Shown here piece by piece: positions 36,585 to 46,463 of a stretch of 64,000 bases of DNA. The notes below the pieces were generated by a model, which worked only from the letters and a program-made list of their open reading frames with translations, was not told the DNA's origin and searched no databases. Both the position numbers and the translations under genes were made by a program. Position 1 is the first letter of the stretch; every line of letters begins with the position of its first letter. Origin of the DNA: JAWSVE01 sp050633885 (GTDB lineage Bacteria; Pseudomonadota; Gammaproteobacteria; Pseudomonadales; Cellvibrionaceae); the NCBI GenBank assembly GCA_050633885.1, contig JBOEHK010000002.1:806001-870000 (forward strand). Direction: 5' to 3'.

Positions 36585-37127
36585 ATGGCTGAAAAATTTG
36601 ATGCGTTAAACGAAAAGCATATTCAGTTTATTAAAAATCAGCATTTATTTTTTATCGGTTCAGCTGCCGCAGAAGGATTTGTCAATGTTTCTCCCAAGGG
36701 GATGGACAGTTTTCGAATCGTTGATTCTACAACAGTAGCTTGGTTAAATTTAACCGGTAGCGGTAATGAAACCGCAGCTCATATGTTAGAAAATAATCGT
36801 ATGACAATAATGTTTTGTTCTTTCGATAAGCAACCGTTAATTTTGCGATTATATGGCTATGCCAAAGTAAGTCACCCTAGAGATCCAGAATGGAAAGCAC
36901 TGTATTCTTTATTTCCTGAGCATGTTGGCGCCCGTCAAATTTTTGAAGTTGATATAGAGTTGGTGCTAACGTCTTGCGGATACGCTGTTCCTAATTATGA
37001 ATATAAAGGAGAACGGCAGACGCTAACGAATTGGTCCGAGAAAAAAGGGAAAGAGGGTATAGCTGACTATTGGGAAGAAAAAAACCAAAAAAGTTTAAAT
37101 GATAAAGAAACGGGCATTTTTAATTGA
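36585..37127 (+). CDS. pyridoxamine 5'-phosphate oxidase-like flavoprotein
   Basis: 180 residues from the ATG at 36585, which has GAGGA upstream; an in-frame TTG 15 bases earlier is less likely. The split-barrel fold is suggested by HLFFIGSAAAEGFVNVSPKG, MTIMFCSFDKQPLILRLYG and a C-terminal YEYKGERQTLTNW. Such proteins bind FMN, F420 or haem; the subgroup with NVSPKG is uncharacterised. It is paired with the NTF2-like gene in a probable two-gene unit. Confidence 0.83.
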   Translation: MAEKFDALNEKHIQFIKNQHLFFIGSAAAEGFVNVSPKGMDSFRIVDSTTVAWLNLTGSGNETAAHMLENNRMTIMFCSFDKQPLILRLYGYAKVSHPRDPEWKALYSLFPEHVGARQIFEVDIELVLTSCGYAVPNYEYKGERQTLTNWSEKKGKEGIADYWEEKNQKSLNDKETGIFN

Positions 37128-37164
37128 TAGCAATATTCTATCGATTAATTGGGTTTTAGATAGA

Positions 37165-37204
37165 TTAAGTTTTAAAACAATATCCATATTATTTTAAAAC
37201 TTAA
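37165..37204. terminator. AT-rich bidirectional terminator
   Basis: TTAAGTTTTAAAA and its exact reverse complement, 14 bases apart, lie between the convergent PNPOx-like gene and metE. Confidence 0.6.
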
Positions 37205-37217
37205 ATAGATTGATAAT

Positions 37218-39569
37218 CTAGGCCAAAGCTCTCAATGATTTGGCAGTGTCGACCATATTTCTTAATGCTGGAAGAACCTCGTCCCATGTTCGGGTTTTTA
37301 AGCCGCAATCTGGATTAACCCACAATTGTTTTTGATCAATTCGCTGCATGGCTTTTTCTAACAGAAACCGTATTTCTTGTACGCTCGGTATATTAGGGGA
37401 ATGAATATCGTAAACCCCAGGGCCTATTTCATTGGGGTAATCAAAATCGGTAAACGCATCAAGCAATTCCATATTCGACCGAGATGTTTCAATCGTAATA
37501 ACATCCGCATCCATATCTGCCACCGCTTCAATGATGTCATTAAATTCTGAGTAACACATATGCGTGTGAATTTGCGTTTCATCTTTCACGCCATTCGCAC
37601 AAATTCTAAAGGCTTCGATGGCCCAAGATAAATAATCATTCCATTGTTGCTTTCGAAGTGGGAGGCCTTCGCGTAATGCTGCTTCGTCAATTTGAATGAT
37701 CTTTAAACCTGCACTTTCTAGGTCTAAAACTTCTTCGCGAATGGCTAACGCTAATTGATAGCATGTTTCTGAGCGAGGTTGATCATCCCTGACGAAAGAC
37801 CAATTTAAAATAGTCACAGGACCTGTCAGCATGGCTTTCATTATTTTATTGGTGAGTGATTGCGCATAGAGACTCCAGCTGACAGTCATCGCGTTAGGTC
37901 GAGAAATATCCCCGTAGATAATAGGCGGTTTTACGCAGCGAGAACCATAGGATTGAACCCATCCAAACTGAGAAAATGTGTAGCCATCAAGTTGCTCACC
38001 AAAATATTCAACCATATCATTTCGCTCGGCTTCACCATGGACGAAGACATCGAGACCAATTTCTTCTTGTATTTTAACGGCGTTCGATATTTCGTTTTTC
38101 ATCATCTGAGTGTAATCAGAATGACTAATGTCTCCTCTTTTGTATTTTAATCGAGAGAGTCGAATCTCTTTTGTTTGAGGAAAAGAGCCTATAGTTGTTG
38201 TTGGAAAATTTGGCAAATTAAATATTTTTTGTTGGACTTCTTTACGCTGGTTATAGGGGCTTTTTCGTTTTCCTAAATCCGAATTTATTGTTAATACTTT
38301 TTCTTTGATAGCTGTGTTGTTAACGAGAGTAGATTTTTGGCGTTTAATAATGGATTTTTTGTTGTCATCTAATTCTTGTGTTACTGATGAATCACCTTTT
38401 TCTAATGCTTTAGCAATTAATTGAAGTTCTTCTAATTTTTGTCGAGAAAATGCTAACCATTCTTTTACTTCTGGGTTTAATTTTGATGAGCTGTTTTCAG
38501 TTTCAGAATTAAGATCGACGGGGACATGAAGTAACGAGCAGGAGGGAGCAAGCCATAATCTTTCTTTTAATGATTGATAAATCGGTTTAAGTGTATCTAA
38601 TGTTTTAGATAAATCTGTTTTCCAAATATTCCTACCGTCAATAACGCCTAATGAAAGAATTTTATCTTTTGGTAGTTGTGATATGAGCTCTTGAACTTCA
38701 TTCTTACCGTTAATTGCATCAACATGAATGCCATGTACAGGCAATTGACATAGCAGTGATAAGTTTTCTTTTAATTTACCAAAGTAGGTGGTGAGTAATA
38801 GCTTTGGAAGATTGGCCGACAACGTGTCATAAGTTTTTTGAATTGCCTGTTGCCATTCTTGATTTAATTCAGTGACAAGAATTGGCTCGTCCACTTGAAC
38901 CCATTCAATACCTTGTTCTGCAAAAAGATCGAGTAATTTTCTATAGACCGGCAATAATTTTTCTAGTAAATCTAATTTGTTAGAGGAATCATTTTCTTTT
39001 CCAAGCCATAAATAGGTGATGGGTCCAATAATGACAGGTTTGCATTGTATGTTTTTTTCTTTTGCTTCATTTATTTGTTGTAGTAATCGAGAAGGATTTA
39101 ATAAAAACGCCGTGTTTTTCTCAAATTCAGGGACAATGTAGTGATAGTTTGTATCAAACCATTTTGTCATTTCGCCGGCGTGAATTTTTGTGCAGTTTGA
39201 ATGATCTGATTTTTTTTCAGGGCTTTTGTCTGCTGACCCCTTATTTTGAAATTCTAAAGATCTTCCCCGCGCAAGACTAAAATAATCTTCAAGTTCAGAA
39301 GTACCTTGTTGACTTGTTTTACTATTGATCCGGCTGGGAATATTTCCAAGAGTAAAACTCATGTCCAGTACATGATCATAAAGAGAAAAATCGCCGACAG
39401 GTAAATAATCTAAGCCATTTTGGTATGTCCAATGGGTATCACGTAAATCCTGGGCTATCTTTAAAAGTGTTTTTTCTTCACTCCTGCCTTGCCAGTAGTT
39501 TTCTAGTGCAAATTTTAATTCTCTTTTTGCTCCTATACGTGGGAATCCTAAATTATGTGTCGTTATCAC
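37218..39569 (-). CDS. metE: cobalamin-independent methionine synthase
   Basis: Transfers methyl from 5-methyltetrahydropteroyl-triglutamate to homocysteine. 783 residues against 753 in E. coli; the extra residues include a Lys/Ser-rich insert near 105-130 and a longer interdomain linker near 395-425. Zinc ligands are visible: H670 and C672 (THMCYSEF) and C755 (NPDCGLKTR), with the Glu in between. The start is GTG with AAAGGAGA upstream. It is divergent from metR, the classical arrangement for activation by MetR and homocysteine. Confidence 0.94.
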   Translation of the reverse strand: MITTHNLGFPRIGAKRELKFALENYWQGRSEEKTLLKIAQDLRDTHWTYQNGLDYLPVGDFSLYDHVLDMSFTLGNIPSRINSKTSQQGTSELEDYFSLARGRSLEFQNKGSADKSPEKKSDHSNCTKIHAGEMTKWFDTNYHYIVPEFEKNTAFLLNPSRLLQQINEAKEKNIQCKPVIIGPITYLWLGKENDSSNKLDLLEKLLPVYRKLLDLFAEQGIEWVQVDEPILVTELNQEWQQAIQKTYDTLSANLPKLLLTTYFGKLKENLSLLCQLPVHGIHVDAINGKNEVQELISQLPKDKILSLGVIDGRNIWKTDLSKTLDTLKPIYQSLKERLWLAPSCSLLHVPVDLNSETENSSSKLNPEVKEWLAFSRQKLEELQLIAKALEKGDSSVTQELDDNKKSIIKRQKSTLVNNTAIKEKVLTINSDLGKRKSPYNQRKEVQQKIFNLPNFPTTTIGSFPQTKEIRLSRLKYKRGDISHSDYTQMMKNEISNAVKIQEEIGLDVFVHGEAERNDMVEYFGEQLDGYTFSQFGWVQSYGSRCVKPPIIYGDISRPNAMTVSWSLYAQSLTNKIMKAMLTGPVTILNWSFVRDDQPRSETCYQLALAIREEVLDLESAGLKIIQIDEAALREGLPLRKQQWNDYLSWAIEAFRICANGVKDETQIHTHMCYSEFNDIIEAVADMDADVITIETSRSNMELLDAFTDFDYPNEIGPGVYDIHSPNIPSVQEIRFLLEKAMQRIDQKQLWVNPDCGLKTRTWDEVLPALRNMVDTAKSLRALA

Positions 39570-39671
39570 AAGAGTCTCCTTTGATTTGGTTAATTTAAGT
39601 CAATGTTTTGATCGTGATAAATATGAGAAGAGATATTAAGGCTTTTAATCCATAAAAAATAATGGTTATAC

Positions 39672-39700
39672 TTCATAAACACATGAATTAAATTTATGAA
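39672..39700. promoter_or_regulatory. candidate MetR operator
   Basis: TTCATAAA and TTTATGAA form an inverted repeat with 13 bases between, plus a nested ATGAA. LysR regulators bind such dyads near divergent promoters, and E. coli MetR sites contain TGAA/TTCA halves. It lies 16 bp upstream of the metR start and about 100 bp from metE. Confidence 0.45.
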
Positions 39701-39716
39701 TGGAGAGGCGTCGAAA

Positions 39717-40607
39717 ATGCTAGAAAGGCATCATCTAATGATCATACGAGAGGTGGATCGGTTGGGAACCCTAACGGATGCGGCTAAATCATTGAATCTT
39801 ACCCAGCCAGCGTTAAGCCATGCGGTAAAAAAACTTGAACAACAGTTGGGCGCAACGATTTGGAGAAAAGAGGGGCGAAACCTTTGTCTAACAGAGAGCG
39901 GTCGGTATTTATTAGGTGTATCTTCCAGATTACTTCCTCAGTTGGAATATGCAGAAGAAGTATTGGGAGATCTTGCAAAAGGACAACGGGGGACATTGCG
40001 CATTGGAATGGAATGTCACCCTTGTTATCAATGGCTACTAAAAGTTGTCTCTCCTTATTTAACAAAATGGCCAGATGTCGATTTAGATGTGTTGCAAAAA
40101 TTTCAATTTGGTGGAGTGGGCGCTTTATTTAATGATGAAATTGATGTCCTAGTAACTCCAGATCCATTCTTAAAAAAAGGTTTAGTTTTTGAGCCCGTTT
40201 TTAGTTATGAACAAGTGCTTGTCGTACAAAATAAAAATCCGTTAGCAAAAAAACCTTTTTTGAAACCATCTGATCTATCAAGCGAGACGCTTATTAGTTA
40301 TCCGGTGGAAGCGGCTCGCTTAGATATCTTCAATCAATTTTTATTGCCCGCTAATTGTAGCCCAAAAAAGCATAAGCTAATTGAAACAACCGATATAATG
40401 TTGCAAATGGTTTCTGCAGGACGTGGTGTTGCAGCATTACCCAAATGGCTAGCTGATGAAAATCAATTAAAATTTTCAATTAGCACCGTTCGTTTAGGAA
40501 AAAGGGGAATTCAAAAAAATATTTATTTGGGTGTTAGAAAATCGGAAGTTGAAAAAGATTATTTGGCCTCATTTTTCTCTATGGCACGGAAAACTTTTAA
40601 AAAATAA
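39717..40607 (+). CDS. metR: LysR-family regulator, MetR type
   Basis: 296 residues from the ATG at 39717, which has GGAGAGG upstream; an ATG 21 bases earlier is possible. The helix-turn-helix is at about 17-45 (GTLTDAAKSLNLTQPALSHA), then the linker helix and a periplasmic-binding-like effector domain from about 90. Divergence from metE and the sequence GMECHPCYQWL are typical of MetR, which senses homocysteine. It should activate metE and repress itself. Confidence 0.88.
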   Translation: MLERHHLMIIREVDRLGTLTDAAKSLNLTQPALSHAVKKLEQQLGATIWRKEGRNLCLTESGRYLLGVSSRLLPQLEYAEEVLGDLAKGQRGTLRIGMECHPCYQWLLKVVSPYLTKWPDVDLDVLQKFQFGGVGALFNDEIDVLVTPDPFLKKGLVFEPVFSYEQVLVVQNKNPLAKKPFLKPSDLSSETLISYPVEAARLDIFNQFLLPANCSPKKHKLIETTDIMLQMVSAGRGVAALPKWLADENQLKFSISTVRLGKRGIQKNIYLGVRKSEVEKDYLASFFSMARKTFKK

Positions 40608-40703
40608 AAATAATTTGATGTTCTTTGAATAATCACGTTAACTTAGCCTCAAGTCATGTTTGAATTGTAATAACATGTTTTTCACAATAAAAGGAGTTAT
40701 AAA

Positions 40704-41738
40704 ATGAAACGAATCGCAATATTTGCCGATGGTACCTGGAATTCACCCGAAAAAGGCAAAGCTACAAATGTGCTACAGATGGCGAGAGGTGTAATGCCAA
40801 CAGGAACGGATCCAGATACTGGATTGGATGTTGAACAAGTTGCATTTTATGATTGGGGTGTTGGTACCGATCGAAAAAAAATAATGGGTGGTGTTTCTGG
40901 CGAAGGGATCGATAAAAATATCATGGATTGTTATCGTTTTTTGGTGCACAACTACAACCCTGGAGATAAATTATATTTTTTTGGTTTTAGCCGTGGAGCT
41001 TATACCGTTCGCTCATTGGGAGGTTTTGTTAGAAACTGTGGATTATTAAAAAGAGAAAATGCCCACCTCATTCCCGATGCTTATCAACTCTATAGAAAAA
41101 GAACAAAAAAGAGTAATCCCAATGCGCCCATGTCTATTAAGTTTAGAAAGAAAAATGCAGTTGCTGATATTACCAATATTGAATTTATTGGCGTTTGGGA
41201 TACGGTGGGGGCATTAGGTATTCCGGTTCCTTTTTGGGGGAATTTGGGTGAACGCGAGTTACTTTTTCATGACACTGAGCCGAGTAAAATAATTAATCAT
41301 GCCAGGCATGCATTAGCCATTGATGAAAACCGTGAAGATTTTTTACCCACGCTTTGGAGTGAAAAGCCAGGTTTGGATTTACAGCAGGTGTGGTTTGCGG
41401 GGGTTCATTCTGATGTCGGTGGGGGGTACAACGAAACAGGGTTAAGTCATTGTGCGGCTAAATGGATTTTGGGCGAGGCTCAAACCTTTGGTTTGGAGTT
41501 TGAATCACACTTCTTGAAATCAATAAAACCAAATCCGGCGGACAAACAACACAACTCAAGAAAAGGGATTTACCTAGCAAGAAAAGAAGCGGTGAGAGAG
41601 GTAAGAAGCCCTGTACATCGCTCTGTGAAAAAACGCTGGGATAAAAATACTCAAAACTATCAGAAAAAAAGTAAGGCACTCAAGAATTTATTATCGTCAG
41701 TTGATGGGGGTTGGGGGAGTATTAGTCTGGTCGATTAG
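40704..41738 (+). CDS. DUF2235 alpha/beta hydrolase
   Basis: 344 residues, opening with KRIAIFADGTWNSPEKG, the family's N-terminal signature. The serine nucleophile is S97 in GFSRG; candidate Asp and His are in GVWDTVGALG and FAGVHSDVGGGY. Related proteins include the Tle1 phospholipase effectors of type VI secretion. No vgrG, immunity or secretion gene is near and there is no signal peptide, so an orphan cytoplasmic lipase or esterase is as likely. It has a good ribosome site (AAAGGAG). Confidence 0.85.
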   Translation: MKRIAIFADGTWNSPEKGKATNVLQMARGVMPTGTDPDTGLDVEQVAFYDWGVGTDRKKIMGGVSGEGIDKNIMDCYRFLVHNYNPGDKLYFFGFSRGAYTVRSLGGFVRNCGLLKRENAHLIPDAYQLYRKRTKKSNPNAPMSIKFRKKNAVADITNIEFIGVWDTVGALGIPVPFWGNLGERELLFHDTEPSKIINHARHALAIDENREDFLPTLWSEKPGLDLQQVWFAGVHSDVGGGYNETGLSHCAAKWILGEAQTFGLEFESHFLKSIKPNPADKQHNSRKGIYLARKEAVREVRSPVHRSVKKRWDKNTQNYQKKSKALKNLLSSVDGGWGSISLVD

Positions 41739-41839
41739 CTTTTGGATAGAGGGAGCAGTACTTTAGTTTGGCATGATTATTGAAAGCAATGCCTACAAAT
41801 AGAATCTCCATCACATTTTTTTATTTGTTCTGAATATAG

Positions 41840-41868
41840 AATCCCCCCCATTATATCTTTGGGGGATT
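41840..41868 (+). promoter_or_regulatory. hairpin covering the ribosome site of the large cytochrome gene
   Basis: AATCCCCC pairs with GGGGGATT around a 13-nt loop. The 3' arm is the only purine-rich, Shine-Dalgarno-like stretch before the GTG start at 41875, so the hairpin would hide it. Confidence 0.5.
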
Positions 41869-41874
41869 GAAACA

Positions 41875-44800
41875 GTGAAGTTAACTAATAAAATATACTC
41901 GTCTTTAAATTTAAACCTAGCTTTAACCGCAAGCAATGGACTTTCTAGAAAAGCAGTAACCAATTTAATGGCGGGAATTGTCGCCACTACTGTTTTTACC
42001 TCTGCGCAATTAATGGCATTTCCCAATCAATCTTATCCAAGTAATCAAGTGGGCGATTTGTTGAGCCATTCAGCTCCCCAGATGGGACGACTTGCCATTA
42101 TTGAAATCATAGGTGACTACGTATTAACCGTTCCTGAGCGCCCATCAAGTCCGCCAAATAGTGATGGGAACGTACGAATCTGGGATGTTTCCGATCCGAG
42201 AAACCCAATTGAAGTTAAAAACTTCGGTGGTACAACTCATCCTTTTTTGGCGCATGGTTTGATTAAGCGTTTGAATGAAGTTCTAATTTTTGGTTACCCT
42301 AATAGCGCTATTCGAGCCAACGATAATGGCAGTGTTGATTACGTTCCTTGGACGGGTCCGGATGGACATTGGAATAAGAGTGGCATGATGCGACCTTGGG
42401 CTGCTCGACATTGGTGGAGTTACGGTGCGATCGAAGGACAATCTTGGTTGCAACTTGATGGTGTACAAACAGCGACCTGGGATCATTTGGGTTTAACTGG
42501 TGTGGTAGGTATGCCCATTTTCATGGGTAATTTGATGTTGTATGCGTCAGATCAATCTATGTCAGGTGTTGCCGCTTATGATGTGTCTGATCCTTATTCT
42601 CCAAAATTGTTAGATACGTTAAAGTTACCGATGGTGCATCCGACCATTACCAGAACAGTTTGGAGCAATGGGGGAGAGGTTGAACAGCCTGTTCCTTATG
42701 GTTTGGGTGGTTATTGGGCTGAAGTCAGCGGACATTATATTGCTTTTGCGCGTAGAGGTGATAATCCGGGTGTGCAAGTTGTTGATTTTTCTGACCCTAG
42801 CAATCTCAAGATACAGTGTGAATTTTTTGTTGAAGATTCAAAGTATGAAGATGCATCTTGGCAAGATGAGTATGGTAAAGATCCGATGTATCTCGCTTTC
42901 CAGGATAATTGGGTGTTTGCTGGTGAATTTAAAATTGATATTGAAACCTGTGAGCCAGACCTAGTACTTCGCGAAGTTGGAGTGAATAGTGATGGGTCAA
43001 CGCATCGTGTTGATACCAGTCAGTATTCGCGTCCCGTTGGTAATCTAGTGATAACAGGTGGTATCGGAAGCGCGTGGAACTGGCCTCAGCCATCCAACGG
43101 TGCAGGTATGGGGATTTGGGTTCATGATGCAAATGCAGACGATAAGCCTCCTTATGTTTCTTATCATATTCCAAAACCCAATCAAATAAATTATCCCGTC
43201 ATGGCTCCTCTGAGCTTTATGATTCCTGAGACGTTGAGATCTGAAACGATTCGGATGGGTGAAACTGTCGCTCTGCGCAAAGTAGGCGGTGGTGATGTTG
43301 CAATGGATTATGTGTTATCGCATACAGGTATGTTGACGGTGGATCCTGATCAATACCTTGAAGCCAATACAACTTACCAAGTCACCCTTTCTGGAATTGA
43401 AGATGCGGTAGGTAATGTGATGCCGGAATATTCATTTGTGTTTTCGACGGGAGCGACTCTTCAAGGGGGTGGGCCTTTACCTCCGCCTCCGCCTCCGCCT
43501 CCAGTCCCTGAAAATAATTCTCCGGTCATTCAAGCGGTCGATAAATCTCAGGTAGAAATACTGGTAGGTGATTCTGTGGTGCTTACTGTCATTGCATCTG
43601 ATGTGGATGGAGATGCATTGGAGTACCGCTATCGCTTAGGAAATAATAATTATTCTGATTGGATGTTAAATAATCAGTTTACTCTCACATTTGAAGACGC
43701 AGGGAATGTTTCTGCCACGGTACAAGTGAGAGATTCTAAAGGGGCTACTGCTGCACAGGTAATTGACATCACTGTGTTGGCTGCATCTGTAGATACAAAC
43801 CCTAATTTAACCAGCTCACAAATTGCTTACGATTCGGTTGGTGGATTTATTTGGGTAGTTAATCCAGACAATAACAGCATTACTAAAATTAATAGCGAGT
43901 CTGGTTCGGTTGTTGGTGAATACCCCGTAGGAAATGATCCTCGTAGTATTGCACTCGATTCTTCTGGAAATATTTGGGTGACATTGTATGACGGTGATGC
44001 AATAGAAGTGTTCGATAGTAATGGGCAAAACACAGACATTATTGACTTGGGTTACGGTAGTGCCCCTTTCGGTATTGTGATGAACCCGTCATCATCGGAA
44101 GCTTATGTCAGCTTGTACGGTAGTGGAGAAGTTGCCCGTATCTCTACAGCTAATAAAACGGTACAAGGGAAAATTACCTTATCCCATACTGCACGAGCTT
44201 TAGCATTATCACCGGATGGCTCAACCTTATTGGTGTCGCGTTTTATTTCTGATGAAAACTGGGGAGAGGTTTGGAAAATTAATACGGCTAACTGGACTTT
44301 AAGTACTTCCATCAAATTATTGAAAGATACTAGCGAAGATAGCTTAGAAAATGGTCGAGGTGTGCCCAATTATTTATCGTCAATTATTATTAATCATGAC
44401 AACTCGTTAGCTTACGTTGTAGGCAAGAAAGATAATGTTGATAAAGGATTGCTGAACGGTAAAGCTGATTTGGATGATGACAATACTGTTCGCACCCTGG
44501 CAATGACGATTGATTTATCGACAGACCAAGAACAATATGGTGAAAGAATTGATTTTGATAATACTGATTCACCATCGGGAGTTGCGTTAGCGCCATCAGG
44601 AAATTACTTGTTTGCAACCATGCAAGGTCGAAATGAGGTTTTGGCTGTAGGGGTTTCAGAATCCTCAGGCTTAACTCTTTCCGCTCAATTCCCCACAGGC
44701 TTGTCACCACAATCTGTCTATATGAACTCAGACTCTTCGCAGTTAGTCGTGAAAAATTTCATGGATCGCTCGGTCAGTCTTATCGATATTTCTGAATTCT

Positions 44801-46293
44801 TATCTTCAGGAACGATTAATCCAGACATTACGACGGTTTCAACTGTTTCAAATGAAGTTCTTTCTCCCGAAGTCTTAGCTGGAAAGCAAATTTTCTATAA
44901 TGCTGTCAGCGGCGCTCAATCGGAAGTACAGTTCAACGGCAGCATGAGCGCTGAAGGTTATATGAGCTGTGCAACTTGCCATATTGATGGTGGTCATGAC
45001 GGAAGAACTTATGATTTCACAGGGAGAAACGAAGGGATACGAAATAATATTTCGTTAAATGGACGTTCTGGTGTGAGGTTTGGTAACGTTCATTGGTCTG
45101 GCAACTTTGATGAAATCCAAGATTTTGAAAATGATATACGTCATCGATTCTTGGGTGCAGGGTTTATGAGCGATGCTGATTTTGCTGCAACGGAGGAGCC
45201 CTTAGGTACGACCAAAGCAGGAAGAAGCCAAGAACTAGATAATCTTGCGGCCTATGTTTCTAGTTTGGGCAAATCTTCTTTACCGAAAAGTCCTTTTAGA
45301 AATGATAATGGTTCGATGACTGCTCCTGCTATTAGAGGGGAATCTATCTTTAAGGAGCAAGGTTGTGCAGACTGCCATCGATCAAAGGCGTTTACAGATG
45401 GCGTTTTACATAATGTCGGTACTCAAACAATTTATTCTGGTAATCGATTAGGCGGAGAATTGACTGGGATAAAAACGCCTTCCTTGCTAAGTGTTTTTGA
45501 CTCGGCACCGTATTTACATGATGGTTCTGCTGAAACGTTAGAAGCCGTCTTTACATCTGCTGGAGGAACAATTTTTCAAGCTGAAGATGTACAGCATAAT
45601 GGCTCGTTAGTTGAATCAGAAGCGGGTTACAGCTATCTCAGAAATAGTGGAGGGGTAAAACTCCTTGCTGGTCAGACGATTACTTTAAACCAAGAGGTCG
45701 CTGATGGTACGTTAGGAGTTGTTGTTCGATACGCTTCGGCTAATTCTCAATCTCAGTTAAGTGTTGCAATAAATGGTAATAACAATAGAGTCATCGATTT
45801 AAAAGATTTACCTCAAAATGCCTCTTTAGATACCAATTTCTCTTATGCCAAAAGTCTTTTTGAGGTAGTTAAGGGTAATAAAACGATTACAGTGACCCTA
45901 CTATCAAGTGACAATAATGCGAGTGTGGTTATTGATGATGTGATGGTTGCTGATGCTGATGACTTTGAAAGAGCCGCTGCTCATACCAAAGTGCGATTGC
46001 TAAGTGATACACAGCAATCCGATCTAATCAGTTTTGTAAAACAGATTGATCAATCAAGTGCACCAGAAGATAGTGAAATTATTGTCTTGGGTGAGGACGC
46101 GACAGATCCAGCAGATCCAGCAGATCCAGCAGATCCAGCAGATCCAGCAGATCCAGCAGATCCAGCAGATTCAGCAGATCCGCCAGTTGTTGATGATGAA
46201 CAATCTAGCAGTGGTGGGGGAAGCTTGGGCTACCTGCTTTTATTAATGCTTGGCATGGCAATCCTAAAAAAACGATACAGCATTAATATATAA
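41875..46293 (+). CDS. multidomain dihaem cytochrome with GlyGly-CTERM tail
   Basis: 1472 residues, exported. A long N-terminal leader has its hydrophobic core at about 32-47. Then come LVIVD-type repeats (NVRIWDVSDPRNP), a Big_5-like domain (about 440-530), a proline linker, an Ig/PKD-like domain (about 550-645) and a YncE/NHL-like beta-propeller (about 645-985). A cytochrome c peroxidase-like part has two haem sites, C1032-ATCH and C1164-ADCH. A CBM6-like domain (about 1232-1360) and an Ala-Asp-Pro repeat follow. The end is SSSGGGS, a hydrophobic helix and KKR, a GlyGly-CTERM signal cut by rhombosortase. The start is GTG. The substrate is unknown; sugar binding and redox chemistry at the cell surface are inferred. 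Confidence 0.82.
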   Translation: MKLTNKIYSSLNLNLALTASNGLSRKAVTNLMAGIVATTVFTSAQLMAFPNQSYPSNQVGDLLSHSAPQMGRLAIIEIIGDYVLTVPERPSSPPNSDGNVRIWDVSDPRNPIEVKNFGGTTHPFLAHGLIKRLNEVLIFGYPNSAIRANDNGSVDYVPWTGPDGHWNKSGMMRPWAARHWWSYGAIEGQSWLQLDGVQTATWDHLGLTGVVGMPIFMGNLMLYASDQSMSGVAAYDVSDPYSPKLLDTLKLPMVHPTITRTVWSNGGEVEQPVPYGLGGYWAEVSGHYIAFARRGDNPGVQVVDFSDPSNLKIQCEFFVEDSKYEDASWQDEYGKDPMYLAFQDNWVFAGEFKIDIETCEPDLVLREVGVNSDGSTHRVDTSQYSRPVGNLVITGGIGSAWNWPQPSNGAGMGIWVHDANADDKPPYVSYHIPKPNQINYPVMAPLSFMIPETLRSETIRMGETVALRKVGGGDVAMDYVLSHTGMLTVDPDQYLEANTTYQVTLSGIEDAVGNVMPEYSFVFSTGATLQGGGPLPPPPPPPPVPENNSPVIQAVDKSQVEILVGDSVVLTVIASDVDGDALEYRYRLGNNNYSDWMLNNQFTLTFEDAGNVSATVQVRDSKGATAAQVIDITVLAASVDTNPNLTSSQIAYDSVGGFIWVVNPDNNSITKINSESGSVVGEYPVGNDPRSIALDSSGNIWVTLYDGDAIEVFDSNGQNTDIIDLGYGSAPFGIVMNPSSSEAYVSLYGSGEVARISTANKTVQGKITLSHTARALALSPDGSTLLVSRFISDENWGEVWKINTANWTLSTSIKLLKDTSEDSLENGRGVPNYLSSIIINHDNSLAYVVGKKDNVDKGLLNGKADLDDDNTVRTLAMTIDLSTDQEQYGERIDFDNTDSPSGVALAPSGNYLFATMQGRNEVLAVGVSESSGLTLSAQFPTGLSPQSVYMNSDSSQLVVKNFMDRSVSLIDISEFLSSGTINPDITTVSTVSNEVLSPEVLAGKQIFYNAVSGAQSEVQFNGSMSAEGYMSCATCHIDGGHDGRTYDFTGRNEGIRNNISLNGRSGVRFGNVHWSGNFDEIQDFENDIRHRFLGAGFMSDADFAATEEPLGTTKAGRSQELDNLAAYVSSLGKSSLPKSPFRNDNGSMTAPAIRGESIFKEQGCADCHRSKAFTDGVLHNVGTQTIYSGNRLGGELTGIKTPSLLSVFDSAPYLHDGSAETLEAVFTSAGGTIFQAEDVQHNGSLVESEAGYSYLRNSGGVKLLAGQTITLNQEVADGTLGVVVRYASANSQSQLSVAINGNNNRVIDLKDLPQNASLDTNFSYAKSLFEVVKGNKTITVTLLSSDNNASVVIDDVMVADADDFERAAAHTKVRLLSDTQQSDLISFVKQIDQSSAPEDSEIIVLGEDATDPADPADPADPADPADPADPADSADPPVVDDEQSSSGGGSLGYLLLLMLGMAILKKRYSINI
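46105..46185 (+). repeat. 9-bp in-frame tandem repeat coding Ala-Asp-Pro
   Basis: Seven perfect GATCCAGCA units (46105-46167) followed by two variant ones (GATTCAGCA, GATCCGCCA). It encodes a stalk of D-P-A triplets just before the GlyGly-CTERM tail. The perfect copies suggest recent slippage and variable length. Confidence 0.9.
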
Positions 46294-46319
46294 ATAAGTA
46301 AAAGGATATTAGATCGATA

Positions 46320-46372
46320 TAAGCGGTCGGTTGAGTTTGAGCTAAGCTCTTATCTCAGTCGATCGCTTTTTT
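46320..46372 (+). terminator. terminator after the large cytochrome gene
   Basis: AAGCG-G-TCG...TGAG pairs imperfectly with CTCA-GT-CGA-T-CGCTT and is followed by TTTTTT. It lies 27 bp past the stop codon and separates the gene from the rhombosortase gene. Confidence 0.65.
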
Positions 46373-46463
46373 GTATTTGGATTCTTAAAAGATAGATGTC
46401 TTCTTGAAAGTATCACTGCGCTCAAACAAACTACCCACTGTTTGGTGAAAAGGATTGAAATAA

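Noticed and set aside
40704..41738. Type VI secretion effector (Tle1-like)
   Set aside because: Only the DUF2235 domain supports it. No vgrG, PAAR, immunity or tss gene is nearby.
46046..46246. Plus-strand frame rich in Gln-Ile repeats
   Set aside because: It is the second reading frame of the GATCCAGCA repeat inside the large cytochrome gene.
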